DNA of 64,000 nt from Streptomyces avidinii (lineage in GTDB: Bacteria; Actinomycetota; Actinomycetes; Streptomycetales; Streptomycetaceae): positions 124,001-188,000 of the forward strand of contig NZ_BMVL01000006.1 of the NCBI RefSeq assembly GCF_014650695.1. The letters are read 5' to 3'. Numbering within the stretch: position 1 is the stretch's first letter; each line of letters begins with the position of its first letter. A program made the translations under genes and the position numbers. Positions 53,590 through 62,313 of this stretch are shown here, piece by piece. The notes under the pieces were generated by a model. The model saw nothing but the letters and a program-made list of their open reading frames with translations. It was not told the origin of the DNA and did not search any database.

Positions 53590-54444
53590 TCAGACCGTGA
53601 ACGGCTTCTGCCGGAGGAATTCCTCGGAGGGGTTGCCCGTCGTGTAGAAGTTCGGGCTCTGGATGGCGGGCATGCGCTGCTGGATGTTCCGGTGGAAGGT
53701 GCGGTAGTCGCCCCGGAAGGCTCCCTCCTTCCACACCTTCAGCAGCTGTGCGGTGAACAGTCCGTTCACGTCGCCGTCGGAGGCGACCTGGTTGTCCTGG
53801 CAGGCGGCGATGAGCACGGCGCCGGGGGTCGGGCCGCCGCCGTTGCCCTCCCTGAGCTCGCGCTGAAGCCCCTCGTACAGGTCCCGGTGCTGCTCGAAGG
53901 CCTGCTGCTGCCTGAACAGCGGCATCATGCGGGAGGCCGCCTCCAGTCCGTCCGGGTCACTCGTCTGGAAGTGCGACCGCATGGCCTCGGGGGTCAGCAG
54001 CTCATGCACGGACTCGATGGCGCTGCCGCTGTGACAGCAGTCGAGCAGGGCGACGATCCTGACGCCCTCCTCGAAGCGCCGGAACTCGCGGTACAGCTCG
54101 TCGTCGAGGAACTGGCGGTCGAAGAACACCAGCGTTTCGTCCTGCCGGTCGGGCTCGACGTCCGATCCCGTGGTGTTGGGCATCTGGCCGCCGTGGCCCG
54201 AGTAGGTGAAGAGCAGGATGTCCCCGGCCTTGAGCCGTGCGGCCGCCGCGCGCAGCTCGCCGGTGATGTTCTCCACCGTGCCGTCGCCGGTGAGGACGAG
54301 GGTGTCTTCGAATCCCGCGGCGCGGCCTACCGCCGCCATGTCTCGGGCATCGTTCTCGCAGGCCAGGAGTGTGCCGTCCCAGCCGTCGTAGGCAGCGGGA
54401 TCGACCTTGTTCAAGCCGATGTGCAGGGAAAGGCCAGTGGGCAC
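53590..54444 (-). CDS. Caspase-family (metacaspase-like) protease
   Basis: 284 residues from GTG 54444 with GAGGAG 6 bases upstream; the longer frame is a shadow. C14 fold: LSLHIGLNKVDPAAYDGWDG, LLACENDARDM, catalytic His84 in FTYSGHGGQMP, catalytic Cys137 in LLDCCHSGSA (the DxCHSG site of bacterial caspases). No membrane segment or extra domain. It diverges from the nuclease gene across 190 bases and probably belongs with the STAND/trypsin genes as a death effector. Specificity unknown (Arg/Lys in most bacterial homologues). Confidence 0.93.
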   Translation of the reverse strand: MPTGLSLHIGLNKVDPAAYDGWDGTLLACENDARDMAAVGRAAGFEDTLVLTGDGTVENITGELRAAAARLKAGDILLFTYSGHGGQMPNTTGSDVEPDRQDETLVFFDRQFLDDELYREFRRFEEGVRIVALLDCCHSGSAIESVHELLTPEAMRSHFQTSDPDGLEAASRMMPLFRQQQAFEQHRDLYEGLQRELREGNGGGPTPGAVLIAACQDNQVASDGDVNGLFTAQLLKVWKEGAFRGDYRTFHRNIQQRMPAIQSPNFYTTGNPSEEFLRQKPFTV

Positions 54445-54633
54445 GGGGGCTCCTCGGGGCGCGCCGGGCGGAGGGGGTCGGAGGATGGATTCCGCGGCCC
54501 GCCCCGTCCGAACCGGGGCGGGAGGGAAGCCGCCCGATCGGGCCTGCCGAGGGGCGACGGGTGGGTGGCCGCTGTTCGGGTGGCCCGTGCCGCACCCCCG
54601 TAAATGATCATCTCTGCGCGGTATTCCCATCAC

Positions 54634-55524
54634 ATGAACGCAATTGAGACGCCGCCGGACCGCGCGGCGGGCACCGCGGCGCGCCCCGACGCCCTCGCCG
54701 ACCGGACCGGCTACGACGAGGCCTTCCTCGGGCCCGTCGTCCCGCTGCCCCTCCCCGCCTCGACCTCGGTCGACACCGTGGTCCTCCCCTACACCCACTT
54801 CACCGTCGTCCTGCGCCCCGACCGCAGGCTGGCCGCCTCCACCGCCGTCTGCATCGACGGCCAGAAGCTCCTGGAGGACGTACCCCGGGACGACGCCTGG
54901 ACGTTCGACCCCCGGGTGCCCGAGTCCCAGCAGGCCGGCAACGACGTCTACCGCGACAACCCCCTGGACCGCGGGCACCTGGTCCGCCGCCTGGACCCGG
55001 TCTGGGGTGCGGCGGCGGAGGCGGGCCGCGCGAACACGGACACGTTCCACTTCACCAATGCGGCCCCGCAGCAGGACGTCTTCAACCAGGGCAAGCAGCT
55101 GTGGCAGGGGCTGGAGAACCACCTGCTCGACCACGCGGCCCGGTTCGACCGCAAGCTGAGCGTCTTCACCGGCCCCGTCCTCCACGACTCCGACCCGCCC
55201 TACCGCGGCATTCAGGTGCCGCTGCGTTTCTGGAAGGTGGCCGCCTTCATCCAGGGCGGGGCGCTGGCCTCGACCGCGTACATCCTCGACCAGAGCCCCG
55301 ACCTCAGCCGGGACCGCGAGCGGGCGATGGCCGGCGCCAAGCCCGGTGACCCGCCCCCGCTCGGCGCGTACCGCACGTTCCAGGTGCCGGTGGCGGACAT
55401 CGCGGAGCTGACCGGACTCGACCTCGGACCGCTGCCGGCGGCGGACCTCATGCCCGTGACGCGCGCGCCCGAGGAGCGCTGGCGGAGATTGGAGTCCTAC
55501 GAGGACATGGCCCTGGGGGGCTGA
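54634..55524 (+). CDS. DNA/RNA non-specific endonuclease (DRGH type)
   Basis: 296 residues from ATG 54634. Beta-beta-alpha-metal nuclease of the NucA/EndoG family: DNPLDRGHLVRRLD with the catalytic His, and FTNAAPQQDVFNQG with the metal-binding Asn. No signal peptide, so it would act on intracellular nucleic acid, which fits a suicide effector and not a scavenging enzyme. Located between the caspase and the STAND gene and 149 bases before the latter on the same strand. Confidence 0.92.
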   Translation: MNAIETPPDRAAGTAARPDALADRTGYDEAFLGPVVPLPLPASTSVDTVVLPYTHFTVVLRPDRRLAASTAVCIDGQKLLEDVPRDDAWTFDPRVPESQQAGNDVYRDNPLDRGHLVRRLDPVWGAAAEAGRANTDTFHFTNAAPQQDVFNQGKQLWQGLENHLLDHAARFDRKLSVFTGPVLHDSDPPYRGIQVPLRFWKVAAFIQGGALASTAYILDQSPDLSRDRERAMAGAKPGDPPPLGAYRTFQVPVADIAELTGLDLGPLPAADLMPVTRAPEERWRRLESYEDMALGG

Positions 55525-55673
55525 GCGGCGCGGGCCGCCCGCCACCTGGCGCGGCGGCCCGGCTCCACAGGGTCACCGGGCGCCGCGTTGCGGCCGGACA
55601 GACCGAGTGAAACCATTGCAGGTATCAGGCAGTCCGTCATTACGCGCCGCTTCGGCGGGTGTGCAGGTGCGGT

Positions 55674-58600
55674 ATGTCTCCCAAGGATACCGAGTGGGGC
55701 CTCGTCACCGAATGGGTGCGCGACCACCTCTTCATTGCCGGTGAACCCCGTTCCCGGCTGGTGCAGTTCGGATTCACACCGGAGTTCGTGGGCAGGATCC
55801 CGCTCAGCTACGTGGCCAGCGACAACGCCGTGGCCCTGGTCGAGGCCGTCCGCAACGACGGCATCGACACCCAGCTCCGCCTCCTCGAGACCCTCGTACG
55901 GCTCGACTCGCTGAGTTCGCTACCGGCCGGTGCGGAGGCCCTGCGGCTCAAGTGCGAGTTGGAGCACGCCGCCCGGCTCCACATCTCACCCCGGGACCAT
56001 TTCCTCTCGATGGTGCTCGGGAACGGTACCGACGTGTTCATCGACCGGACGGACCTGAGGAACAGGCTTCGCGAGTTCATCGAGGACCCCGACAAGACGG
56101 TCCTGGTGGTGGACGGGGAACCGGACAGCGGCCGCTCGTACACCTACCACCTGATCCGGCACATCGGCCTGCACTCCCGCTTCCGCCCTGTCCGGCTGAC
56201 GCTGAACCGCGCCTCGACCGCGGAGCAGGTGATCCTCCGGCTCTCCGAGTTCGTCGGCGACCCGCACGCGGCCCTCGCGCCGTTGAATCCGACACAATTG
56301 AACGATCCACTACCGGAGATGGAAACGGCGCTGCACCGCATCGTCAGCCAGGCCACCGCCGCGAGCGGACAGTACTGGTTCGTCCTCGACGAGTGCGACA
56401 AGCTCGACGTCAATTCAGACGTCTGGGACTGCATCGGCAAGCTGGCCCTGACCATCTACGAGCACAGGCCCGTACGGCCGGACGCCGCGCCCCGGCTCGT
56501 ACTGCTCGGGTACTCGCCGACCATGCGCCAGCTTCCGTACGAGATCCGCAAGAACGAGGTCCGGGACATCGCGCGCAAGCTCGGTCCGGAGGATCTGCGG
56601 CAGTTCTACCTGCAGTTCTTCACGGAGGCTGCGACGGAAGCGGCCGGTACGGAAACGGCTGCGGCAGAAGCAGAGGCGACGGAACCGGCCTCCCCGGGCG
56701 AAACGGCAGACCCGACCGCGGCAGGCCCGGCCGCGCCTCCGGACGAGCAGCGGACGGCCGCCCTCGTGGAGGCCGCCGTCCCCGCCGTCCTGCAGGCCGG
56801 CGACGCCCCCGGCCCGGACAGCTACATGCGCAAGCTCTGCACGGCGGCGGAGGAGTCCGTGCGCCTCTACCGGTCCCTGGCCCCGGGCCAGGACTTCGGT
56901 GCTCTTCTGCGCGAGCGGCTGTGCGCCGCAGCAGCCTCCCCCGGCCCCGCGCCCGTGTCGGACCTTCGCCGTGCCTACCGGGAAGCGGCCTCGCTGCTGA
57001 CCCTGTTCGACCCGGCGCAGCTGCGGCTGCCCGGCGAGGCCGAGCCCTCGGGGCGAGCCGCTGCGGAGCTGGTCCAGGACTGCCGGACCGCCGGGTCGCG
57101 CAACAGCTGCACCTGGGTGCTCAAGTCGGAGATCCGCGACACGACGCTGCGCGGCTTCACCGGTCCTCAGCAGGCCCGCCGAGCCCTGATGGCCAACCTG
57201 GACCGGATCCCGCCCGGACCCGGACCCGAGCAGACCGTCCTGGCCTACCTCGGGGGCGACCCCCCGGACCTCACCCGGCAGGATGCGAACGAGCTGCCGC
57301 ACACGCTCCAGGCCGTCCTGTGGCTCGCCCAGATTCCCGGCGTCACCGGCCTGCCCGAGACCACCGCGGTCCAGGGGCTGCTGGAGCGGGCGCGGCTGCT
57401 GCAACCGCTGGAGCGTTTCGTGCAGAGCCCCATCCAGGGGCGCGCCGACGAACTCGCCCAACTGCGCGCGTACATCGGACTGCCCACCGGCACGCTGCCG
57501 GAGCGGCTGCGGCAGATCCGCAGCGAGGTGTCCCGGGCGGGCGAGACGGAACGGCCCGTGCTCATCCACGGGCTCGGCGGTGTCGGCAAGAGCACCCTGC
57601 TCGCGAAGTTCCTCCTGGAGAGCCTCCACGACTACCCCACCGGATTCCCCTTCGCCTACATCGACTTCGAACGGCCCACGCTGTCGGTCCACGAACCGGC
57701 GACGCTGATCGCGGAGATGGCCCGGCAGCTCGGCATCCAGTACCCGCAGCAACGCGCCGCCTTCGACGCACTGGCCCACGAATGCGAGGGGGCGGCGGGC
57801 GTGCACCGCACCGCGGAGGACACGGTGGACGAGCTCTACGGACTCTCCACCACCCGGGCCACGATGGGACGGCTCTCCATGTCGGGGCTGCACGCGGTGG
57901 CCGCCGCCCGCGAGGGAGTCCTGGCGGCACAGCTCGCGACCCTCGTCGTCGCCGCCGTGGGCGTGCCCGCGGCGGAGCAGCCGCCCTTGGTACTGGTGAT
58001 CGACTCCTTCGAGGAGGCCCAGTACAGCGGCTCCCCCGAGCTGGGCCGCATGTGGGGCGTCTGGTCGGGGCTCCAGAAGGTCCATCCACGGCTGCGGACC
58101 GTCGTGGCCGGGCGGCTGCTCGAGAGGCATCCGGCCCGGGCGGTGCAGCCGCTGGCCATCGAGCTGCGCGACCTCGACCACGAGTCCGCGGTGGCCCTGC
58201 TGGTGTCCTGCGGCGTCGCGGACGAGCGGCTGGCCGAGAAGCTCGCCGAGCGCGTGGGCGGGCACCCGCTGAGCCTGAAGCTGGCCGCGCGGGCGGCCGT
58301 GCAGGCGGCCGAAAGCGACAGGAGCGGCGGCGGGGGCGACGGCGCCACCGACGACGACGGGGCACAGTCCCTGAACGCGCTGATCGAGAGCCTGCCGAGG
58401 CGCCGCCGGCACTTCTTCCGCACGGTCGACCAGATGCTCATCCAGGGGACCCTGTACGAGCGCCTCCTGGGCCGCATCCGCGACCCGGAGGTCCGCGCGC
58501 TGGCCCAGGCGGGACTGGGGCTGCGGGCCATCACTCCCCGGCTGATCAGAGAGGTCCTCGCCGCGCCGTGCGGGCTCGTGGTGGAATCCGACGAGGAGGC

Positions 58601-59966
58601 CGAGCGCCTCTTCGAGCTGCTGTCCCGGCTCGATCTGGTGGAGTCCGCAGGTCCGGGGACCGTGTGCCACCGGTCCGACCTGCGGGCGATCATGCTACGG
58701 CTGGCCGACCGGGCCCGTACGGACCAGATGCGCGCGGTGGGGTGGCTGGCGATCGCGTACTACGCGGCCCAGGACGGTCTCGAGGCGCGGGCGGAGGAGA
58801 TCTACCACCGGCTGCGGCTGAACGAGAGCCCCCGCGAAGTGGAGCTGCGCTGGGTGCCGGGCGTCGAGCGGTTGCTCGCCGGGGCCGAGGAGGACATGGC
58901 GGGACGGTCCGCCGCCTACCTCTCGGGACGCCTCGGCGGCCACACGCCGGACGAGGTCATGGCGGAGGCGGACCAGGAGGACTGGGAGCGCATCGCGGCC
59001 CGCGAGGTGGAGGGTCTGCTGTCCCAGGGATACACCGATGCGGCCGCCGTCCGGCTCGAGGAGCGGCAGCCGTGGACCGCGGGCAGTCCTCTGCACCCCT
59101 TGTGGGTGGAGACCCTGGACCGGCTGGGCCGACGGCCGGAGGCGAGGGCGGCCGCCGAAGCCGCCGTACAGGGCGCCGACGCGGCCGGCTTCCCCGAGCT
59201 GCGGCTGGAACTGCTGCTGCTGTCGGCCCGGCTCGCGGAGGCGGACGGCGACGTGAGCGAGGCGGACGAAGACCTCGCCGAGGCCGAGGAGGCCGCCACG
59301 AGCCTGGGAAGGGACTTCGAGTCGCTGGGCGCCCTGCTGAGCCGGGCACGGCTGGCGGCGGGCACCGAGGCGCACAACCGAGAGATCGACGGCAGGCTCG
59401 CCGGGCGGCTGCGGCAGCTGCCGAACGCCGAACTGGCCCGCCGGCCCGCGCTGGTGCGGGCCGCGGCCGCCGCGGTCGCCCGCGACCATCCCGGGGTCCT
59501 GGAACGCACCCTGCACGTGGTGGGCCTCCCGGAGACCGAGGAGGCGGTCCTGGAGTACCTCGCCCAGGCCATCGAGCGCGTGGTGGCCAGCCGCCCCGAG
59601 CTGCGCGGCCCGCTGCTGGGCCTGCTGAAGGACGCCGCCGGCCCGTCGGACGGGGCGTACTCCTCCGGCAGTACGCACACCGGGGTGCTGGGCATGTTGC
59701 GCACCGCCCGGGCGCGCGGCACGCTCGACCGGCTGGCCGGGGCCCTGCTGCACCTCGACGACCGCAGTGGCGAGCTCGCCTCGGGGGTGGCGGCGGCGAT
59801 GGCCTCGGGCGCCCCCGCCGGCGCCGGGTCGGCCACCCGTGCCGCCGAGCGGCACCTGGCACAGGGCCCGGCCGACGGCGACCCGGCCGCCGGATACCGG
59901 GCCGCGGCAGGTCCGGCAGGAGGCTCCCCCACCCCCGTCGAAGGGAACGGCCACAGAGCGGCCTGA
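55674..59966 (+). CDS. Giant STAND-like protein with two P-loop domains
   Basis: 1430 residues from ATG 55674. N-terminal about 85-residue helical domain (TEWGLVTEWVRDHLFIAGEP) resembling effector-associated domains. First P-loop domain: GEPDSGRSYT (148-157; Arg replaces the usual Lys) and Walker B WFVLDECDKL (235-244). An Ala/Glu-rich linker (about 320-360). Second P-loop domain: GLGGVGKST (about 632-641), Walker B LVLVIDSFEEAQ (about 771-782), then winged-helix-like segments and an alpha-solenoid/TPR-like C-terminus (about 1050-1330). Probably the sensor and switch of the locus. The next gene starts 7 bases after its stop. Confidence 0.88.
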   Translation: MSPKDTEWGLVTEWVRDHLFIAGEPRSRLVQFGFTPEFVGRIPLSYVASDNAVALVEAVRNDGIDTQLRLLETLVRLDSLSSLPAGAEALRLKCELEHAARLHISPRDHFLSMVLGNGTDVFIDRTDLRNRLREFIEDPDKTVLVVDGEPDSGRSYTYHLIRHIGLHSRFRPVRLTLNRASTAEQVILRLSEFVGDPHAALAPLNPTQLNDPLPEMETALHRIVSQATAASGQYWFVLDECDKLDVNSDVWDCIGKLALTIYEHRPVRPDAAPRLVLLGYSPTMRQLPYEIRKNEVRDIARKLGPEDLRQFYLQFFTEAATEAAGTETAAAEAEATEPASPGETADPTAAGPAAPPDEQRTAALVEAAVPAVLQAGDAPGPDSYMRKLCTAAEESVRLYRSLAPGQDFGALLRERLCAAAASPGPAPVSDLRRAYREAASLLTLFDPAQLRLPGEAEPSGRAAAELVQDCRTAGSRNSCTWVLKSEIRDTTLRGFTGPQQARRALMANLDRIPPGPGPEQTVLAYLGGDPPDLTRQDANELPHTLQAVLWLAQIPGVTGLPETTAVQGLLERARLLQPLERFVQSPIQGRADELAQLRAYIGLPTGTLPERLRQIRSEVSRAGETERPVLIHGLGGVGKSTLLAKFLLESLHDYPTGFPFAYIDFERPTLSVHEPATLIAEMARQLGIQYPQQRAAFDALAHECEGAAGVHRTAEDTVDELYGLSTTRATMGRLSMSGLHAVAAAREGVLAAQLATLVVAAVGVPAAEQPPLVLVIDSFEEAQYSGSPELGRMWGVWSGLQKVHPRLRTVVAGRLLERHPARAVQPLAIELRDLDHESAVALLVSCGVADERLAEKLAERVGGHPLSLKLAARAAVQAAESDRSGGGGDGATDDDGAQSLNALIESLPRRRRHFFRTVDQMLIQGTLYERLLGRIRDPEVRALAQAGLGLRAITPRLIREVLAAPCGLVVESDEEAERLFELLSRLDLVESAGPGTVCHRSDLRAIMLRLADRARTDQMRAVGWLAIAYYAAQDGLEARAEEIYHRLRLNESPREVELRWVPGVERLLAGAEEDMAGRSAAYLSGRLGGHTPDEVMAEADQEDWERIAAREVEGLLSQGYTDAAAVRLEERQPWTAGSPLHPLWVETLDRLGRRPEARAAAEAAVQGADAAGFPELRLELLLLSARLAEADGDVSEADEDLAEAEEAATSLGRDFESLGALLSRARLAAGTEAHNREIDGRLAGRLRQLPNAELARRPALVRAAAAAVARDHPGVLERTLHVVGLPETEEAVLEYLAQAIERVVASRPELRGPLLGLLKDAAGPSDGAYSSGSTHTGVLGMLRTARARGTLDRLAGALLHLDDRSGELASGVAAAMASGAPAGAGSATRAAERHLAQGPADGDPAAGYRAAAGPAGGSPTPVEGNGHRAA

Positions 59967-59972
59967 TCGACC

Positions 59973-61133
59973 ATGAGCGACCCGTATCTGTCCCAGGACG
60001 ACGTCGTACGGCTGCGCGACACCGCGGTGGAATCGGACCTCGCCGATCCGGCCCGGCGTCCCCTTCTGTTCGCGGGCGTCCTCCCGAAGTACCGCGGTTC
60101 GCTGCCGCTCCTCGCGGCGCCCGGCCCGCAGGTGCAGTCGGACCTCAATGAGATGAACCGCGTGGAACGGCTGATCGACGGCAGTGTGCCGCTCGCCCGG
60201 TGGCTCGCGAACGCCGCCGACCAGCTCACCGATGCCGCCGCCCGCGACGTGTTCCTGAAAGCCCTGGACCGGGTGTCGCGCGACGCGGCCGGAGAGCCCG
60301 ACGTGGCATCCGACGTACCCACCGGAGAGACCAAGGAAGAGATCGTCTTCCGGGACGACACGGTCCCCTTCGAGTTCCTCGGCGGCGGCGCACTGGCCGG
60401 TGCGTCGGTCGCGCGCGTCAAGGTGCTGCCGTACCAGGGCGGCGCGCTGCTCCAGCCGGTGGCCCTGCCGCACACCGGGACCGGCTGGCTCATCGCCCCC
60501 GGCCTGCTGGTCACGAACCACCACGTGATCAACGCCCGCAAGCGCAGCGCGGGCGAGCAGCAGTTGGCGGACCCGACGGACCTGCGGCTCCAGGCACAGG
60601 GGGCGCGCTGCCGCTTCGACTACGTCAGCGAGGACGACCCGACGGCCGAGGATGCCGCGGCGAGCGAACTGGCGGCCTGGGACGAGGAACTGGACTACGC
60701 GGTGCTACGGCTGGCCGAAGCGCGGCCCCGGCCCTTCCTCCGCGTCGCCACGCAGGCACTTGCGGTGCCCAAGGACACGCCGGTGCCGGTCAACATCATC
60801 CAGCACCCGGGGGGCGAGCCGAAGCGGATCGCCCTGCGCAACAACCTCGCCTTCGACGCGGACGACCGGGACGTGCGGTACTTCACCGACACCCGGGGCG
60901 GTTCCTCCGGGTCGCCGGTGCTGACCGACGACTGGACCGTCGTGGCGCTGCATCGCGGCACGCGCCGGGTGTCCGACGTCAGTTTCCAGGGCAAGAGCAC
61001 GGCCTTCGTGAACGTGGGCACGCAGCTGAGCGCCGTCATGGAGCACCTGCGCGAGCACAGCGCGCAGGTTCACGAGGAGATCGCTGCGGCCCAGTCGTCG
61101 CTGGCGCGGCAGGGACAGGCACTGGAGGTGTGA
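59973..61133 (+). CDS. Trypsin-like protease with N-terminal effector-associated domain
   Basis: 386 residues. The first about 100 residues (LFAGVLPKYRGSLPLL, DLNEMNRVERLIDGSVPLAR) form a helical adaptor of the kind used to dock effectors onto NTPase sensors. Then a chymotrypsin fold: His184 (TNHHVIN), Asp241 (ELDYAVLRL), Ser312 (GGSSGSPVL). No signal peptide, so intracellular. The stop is followed one base later by the next ATG. Confidence 0.93.
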   Translation: MSDPYLSQDDVVRLRDTAVESDLADPARRPLLFAGVLPKYRGSLPLLAAPGPQVQSDLNEMNRVERLIDGSVPLARWLANAADQLTDAAARDVFLKALDRVSRDAAGEPDVASDVPTGETKEEIVFRDDTVPFEFLGGGALAGASVARVKVLPYQGGALLQPVALPHTGTGWLIAPGLLVTNHHVINARKRSAGEQQLADPTDLRLQAQGARCRFDYVSEDDPTAEDAAASELAAWDEELDYAVLRLAEARPRPFLRVATQALAVPKDTPVPVNIIQHPGGEPKRIALRNNLAFDADDRDVRYFTDTRGGSSGSPVLTDDWTVVALHRGTRRVSDVSFQGKSTAFVNVGTQLSAVMEHLREHSAQVHEEIAAAQSSLARQGQALEV

Positions 61134-61134
61134 G

Positions 61135-62208
61135 ATGCGTGGCGGATCACCGGTGGCAACGGGACCCGAGCAGGTCTTCAAGGAGGACCTGCTGGAGGTC
61201 GCCGCACGCGTACGCAAGGGGCTGGAGGCGGAGATCACCGAGTCCACCGAGGAGCTCGCGCCCCGGGAGGAGACGGCGGGGCGGATCGGACGCGCCGCGC
61301 TGAAGGAACGGGCGGGGGTGCTGGAGGCAGGGGTGCGCGGGCTGGAGAAGCTGGCGGCCGGCCGCGGCGGGGACGTGGACGAGGACGAGGACTTCGGGGT
61401 GGAGGCGATCGTCCTGCTCGAGGGCCGCCCGGCGATCCTCGTCCAGGGCCAGGACTTCGCCTCGCCCCCGGGCGACTGGGCGCTGCTGGAGGGCCTGCGG
61501 CCGGGCATACGCGAGTCGATCGCCCGGGTCGGCCGGGTGGAGGTCACGGGGCTCGCGGAACTGGACTGGCTGGGCACGGGCTTCCTGGTCTCACCGTTCG
61601 CCGTGATGACCAACCGGCACGTCGCCGCCGAGTTCACGCGCGCGGACGGGGAGGGCGGGTTCACCTTCCGCCATGGCATGGGCGCCCGCGTCGACACCGC
61701 CGAGGAGCTCGGCGCGGCGGCCGACGACGACTCGTTCGAGTTCGACGTCACCGAGGTGATCGGCATCCACCCGGACGTCGACATGGCACTGCTGCGGGTC
61801 TCCCCCTCGACGCGCGGCGGTGGCGTGCTGCCCACGCCGCTCGCGGTCGCGGGCGACGCTCCGGCGGAACTGGCGGGGCGTCCCGTGTACGTGGTCGGCT
61901 ATCCGGCGGCGGACGGCCGCCGCAACGAGCCGGAGGCCATGAGCCGGATCTTCATGGACATCTACAACGTGAAGCGGCTCCAGCCGGGCACGGCGACGGG
62001 ACTGGTCCCGGACGGAGCCGGTTCGACGATGACGCACGACTGCTCGACCCTCGGTGGCAACAGCGGTTCGCCGGTCTTCGACCTCGCCGACCACCGGGTG
62101 CTCGGCCTGCACTTCGGCGGCAGGTTCCGCTCCGGCAACTTCGCGGTGCCGCTGTTCCAGCTGACCGACGACCCCCTGCTGGCGCGGGCGGAGGTCAACT
62201 GGGTGTAG
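61135..62208 (+). CDS. Second trypsin-like protease
   Basis: 357 residues from ATG 61135. An N-terminal helical, charged region (about 10-80), then a protease domain with His162 (TNRHVAAEF), Asp216 (DVDMALLRV) and Ser310 (GGNSGSPVF). The region before the catalytic domain lacks the adaptor of the first protease. Intracellular by lack of a signal. Last gene of the putative effector operon; a strong terminator follows. Confidence 0.92.
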   Translation: MRGGSPVATGPEQVFKEDLLEVAARVRKGLEAEITESTEELAPREETAGRIGRAALKERAGVLEAGVRGLEKLAAGRGGDVDEDEDFGVEAIVLLEGRPAILVQGQDFASPPGDWALLEGLRPGIRESIARVGRVEVTGLAELDWLGTGFLVSPFAVMTNRHVAAEFTRADGEGGFTFRHGMGARVDTAEELGAAADDDSFEFDVTEVIGIHPDVDMALLRVSPSTRGGGVLPTPLAVAGDAPAELAGRPVYVVGYPAADGRRNEPEAMSRIFMDIYNVKRLQPGTATGLVPDGAGSTMTHDCSTLGGNSGSPVFDLADHRVLGLHFGGRFRSGNFAVPLFQLTDDPLLARAEVNWV

Positions 62209-62251
62209 CGGGCGGTGGGACCCCCCGTGATGCGGTCGTCACCGGCTACGC

Positions 62252-62290
62252 CCGATGCGGCGGCCTTGGAGCCCGAGCCCGCCGCATCGG
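62252..62290. terminator. 12-bp hairpin between convergent genes
   Basis: CCGATGCGGCGG (62252-62263), 15-base loop, CCGCCGCATCGG (62279-62290), between the protease and the DUF4246 gene. Confidence 0.75.
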
Positions 62291-62313
62291 CACCATTCGT
62301 CCGCAGGCGTGGC

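Noticed and set aside
53590..55545. A 651-codon version of the caspase gene
   Set aside because: The extra N-terminal part is antisense to the nuclease. GTG 54444 with GAGGAG gives the family-length protein.
55952..60151. A 1399-codon frame parallel to the STAND gene
   Set aside because: Arg/Pro/Gly-dominated composition in the other plus-strand frame; the STAND frame carries the P-loops and correct codon bias.
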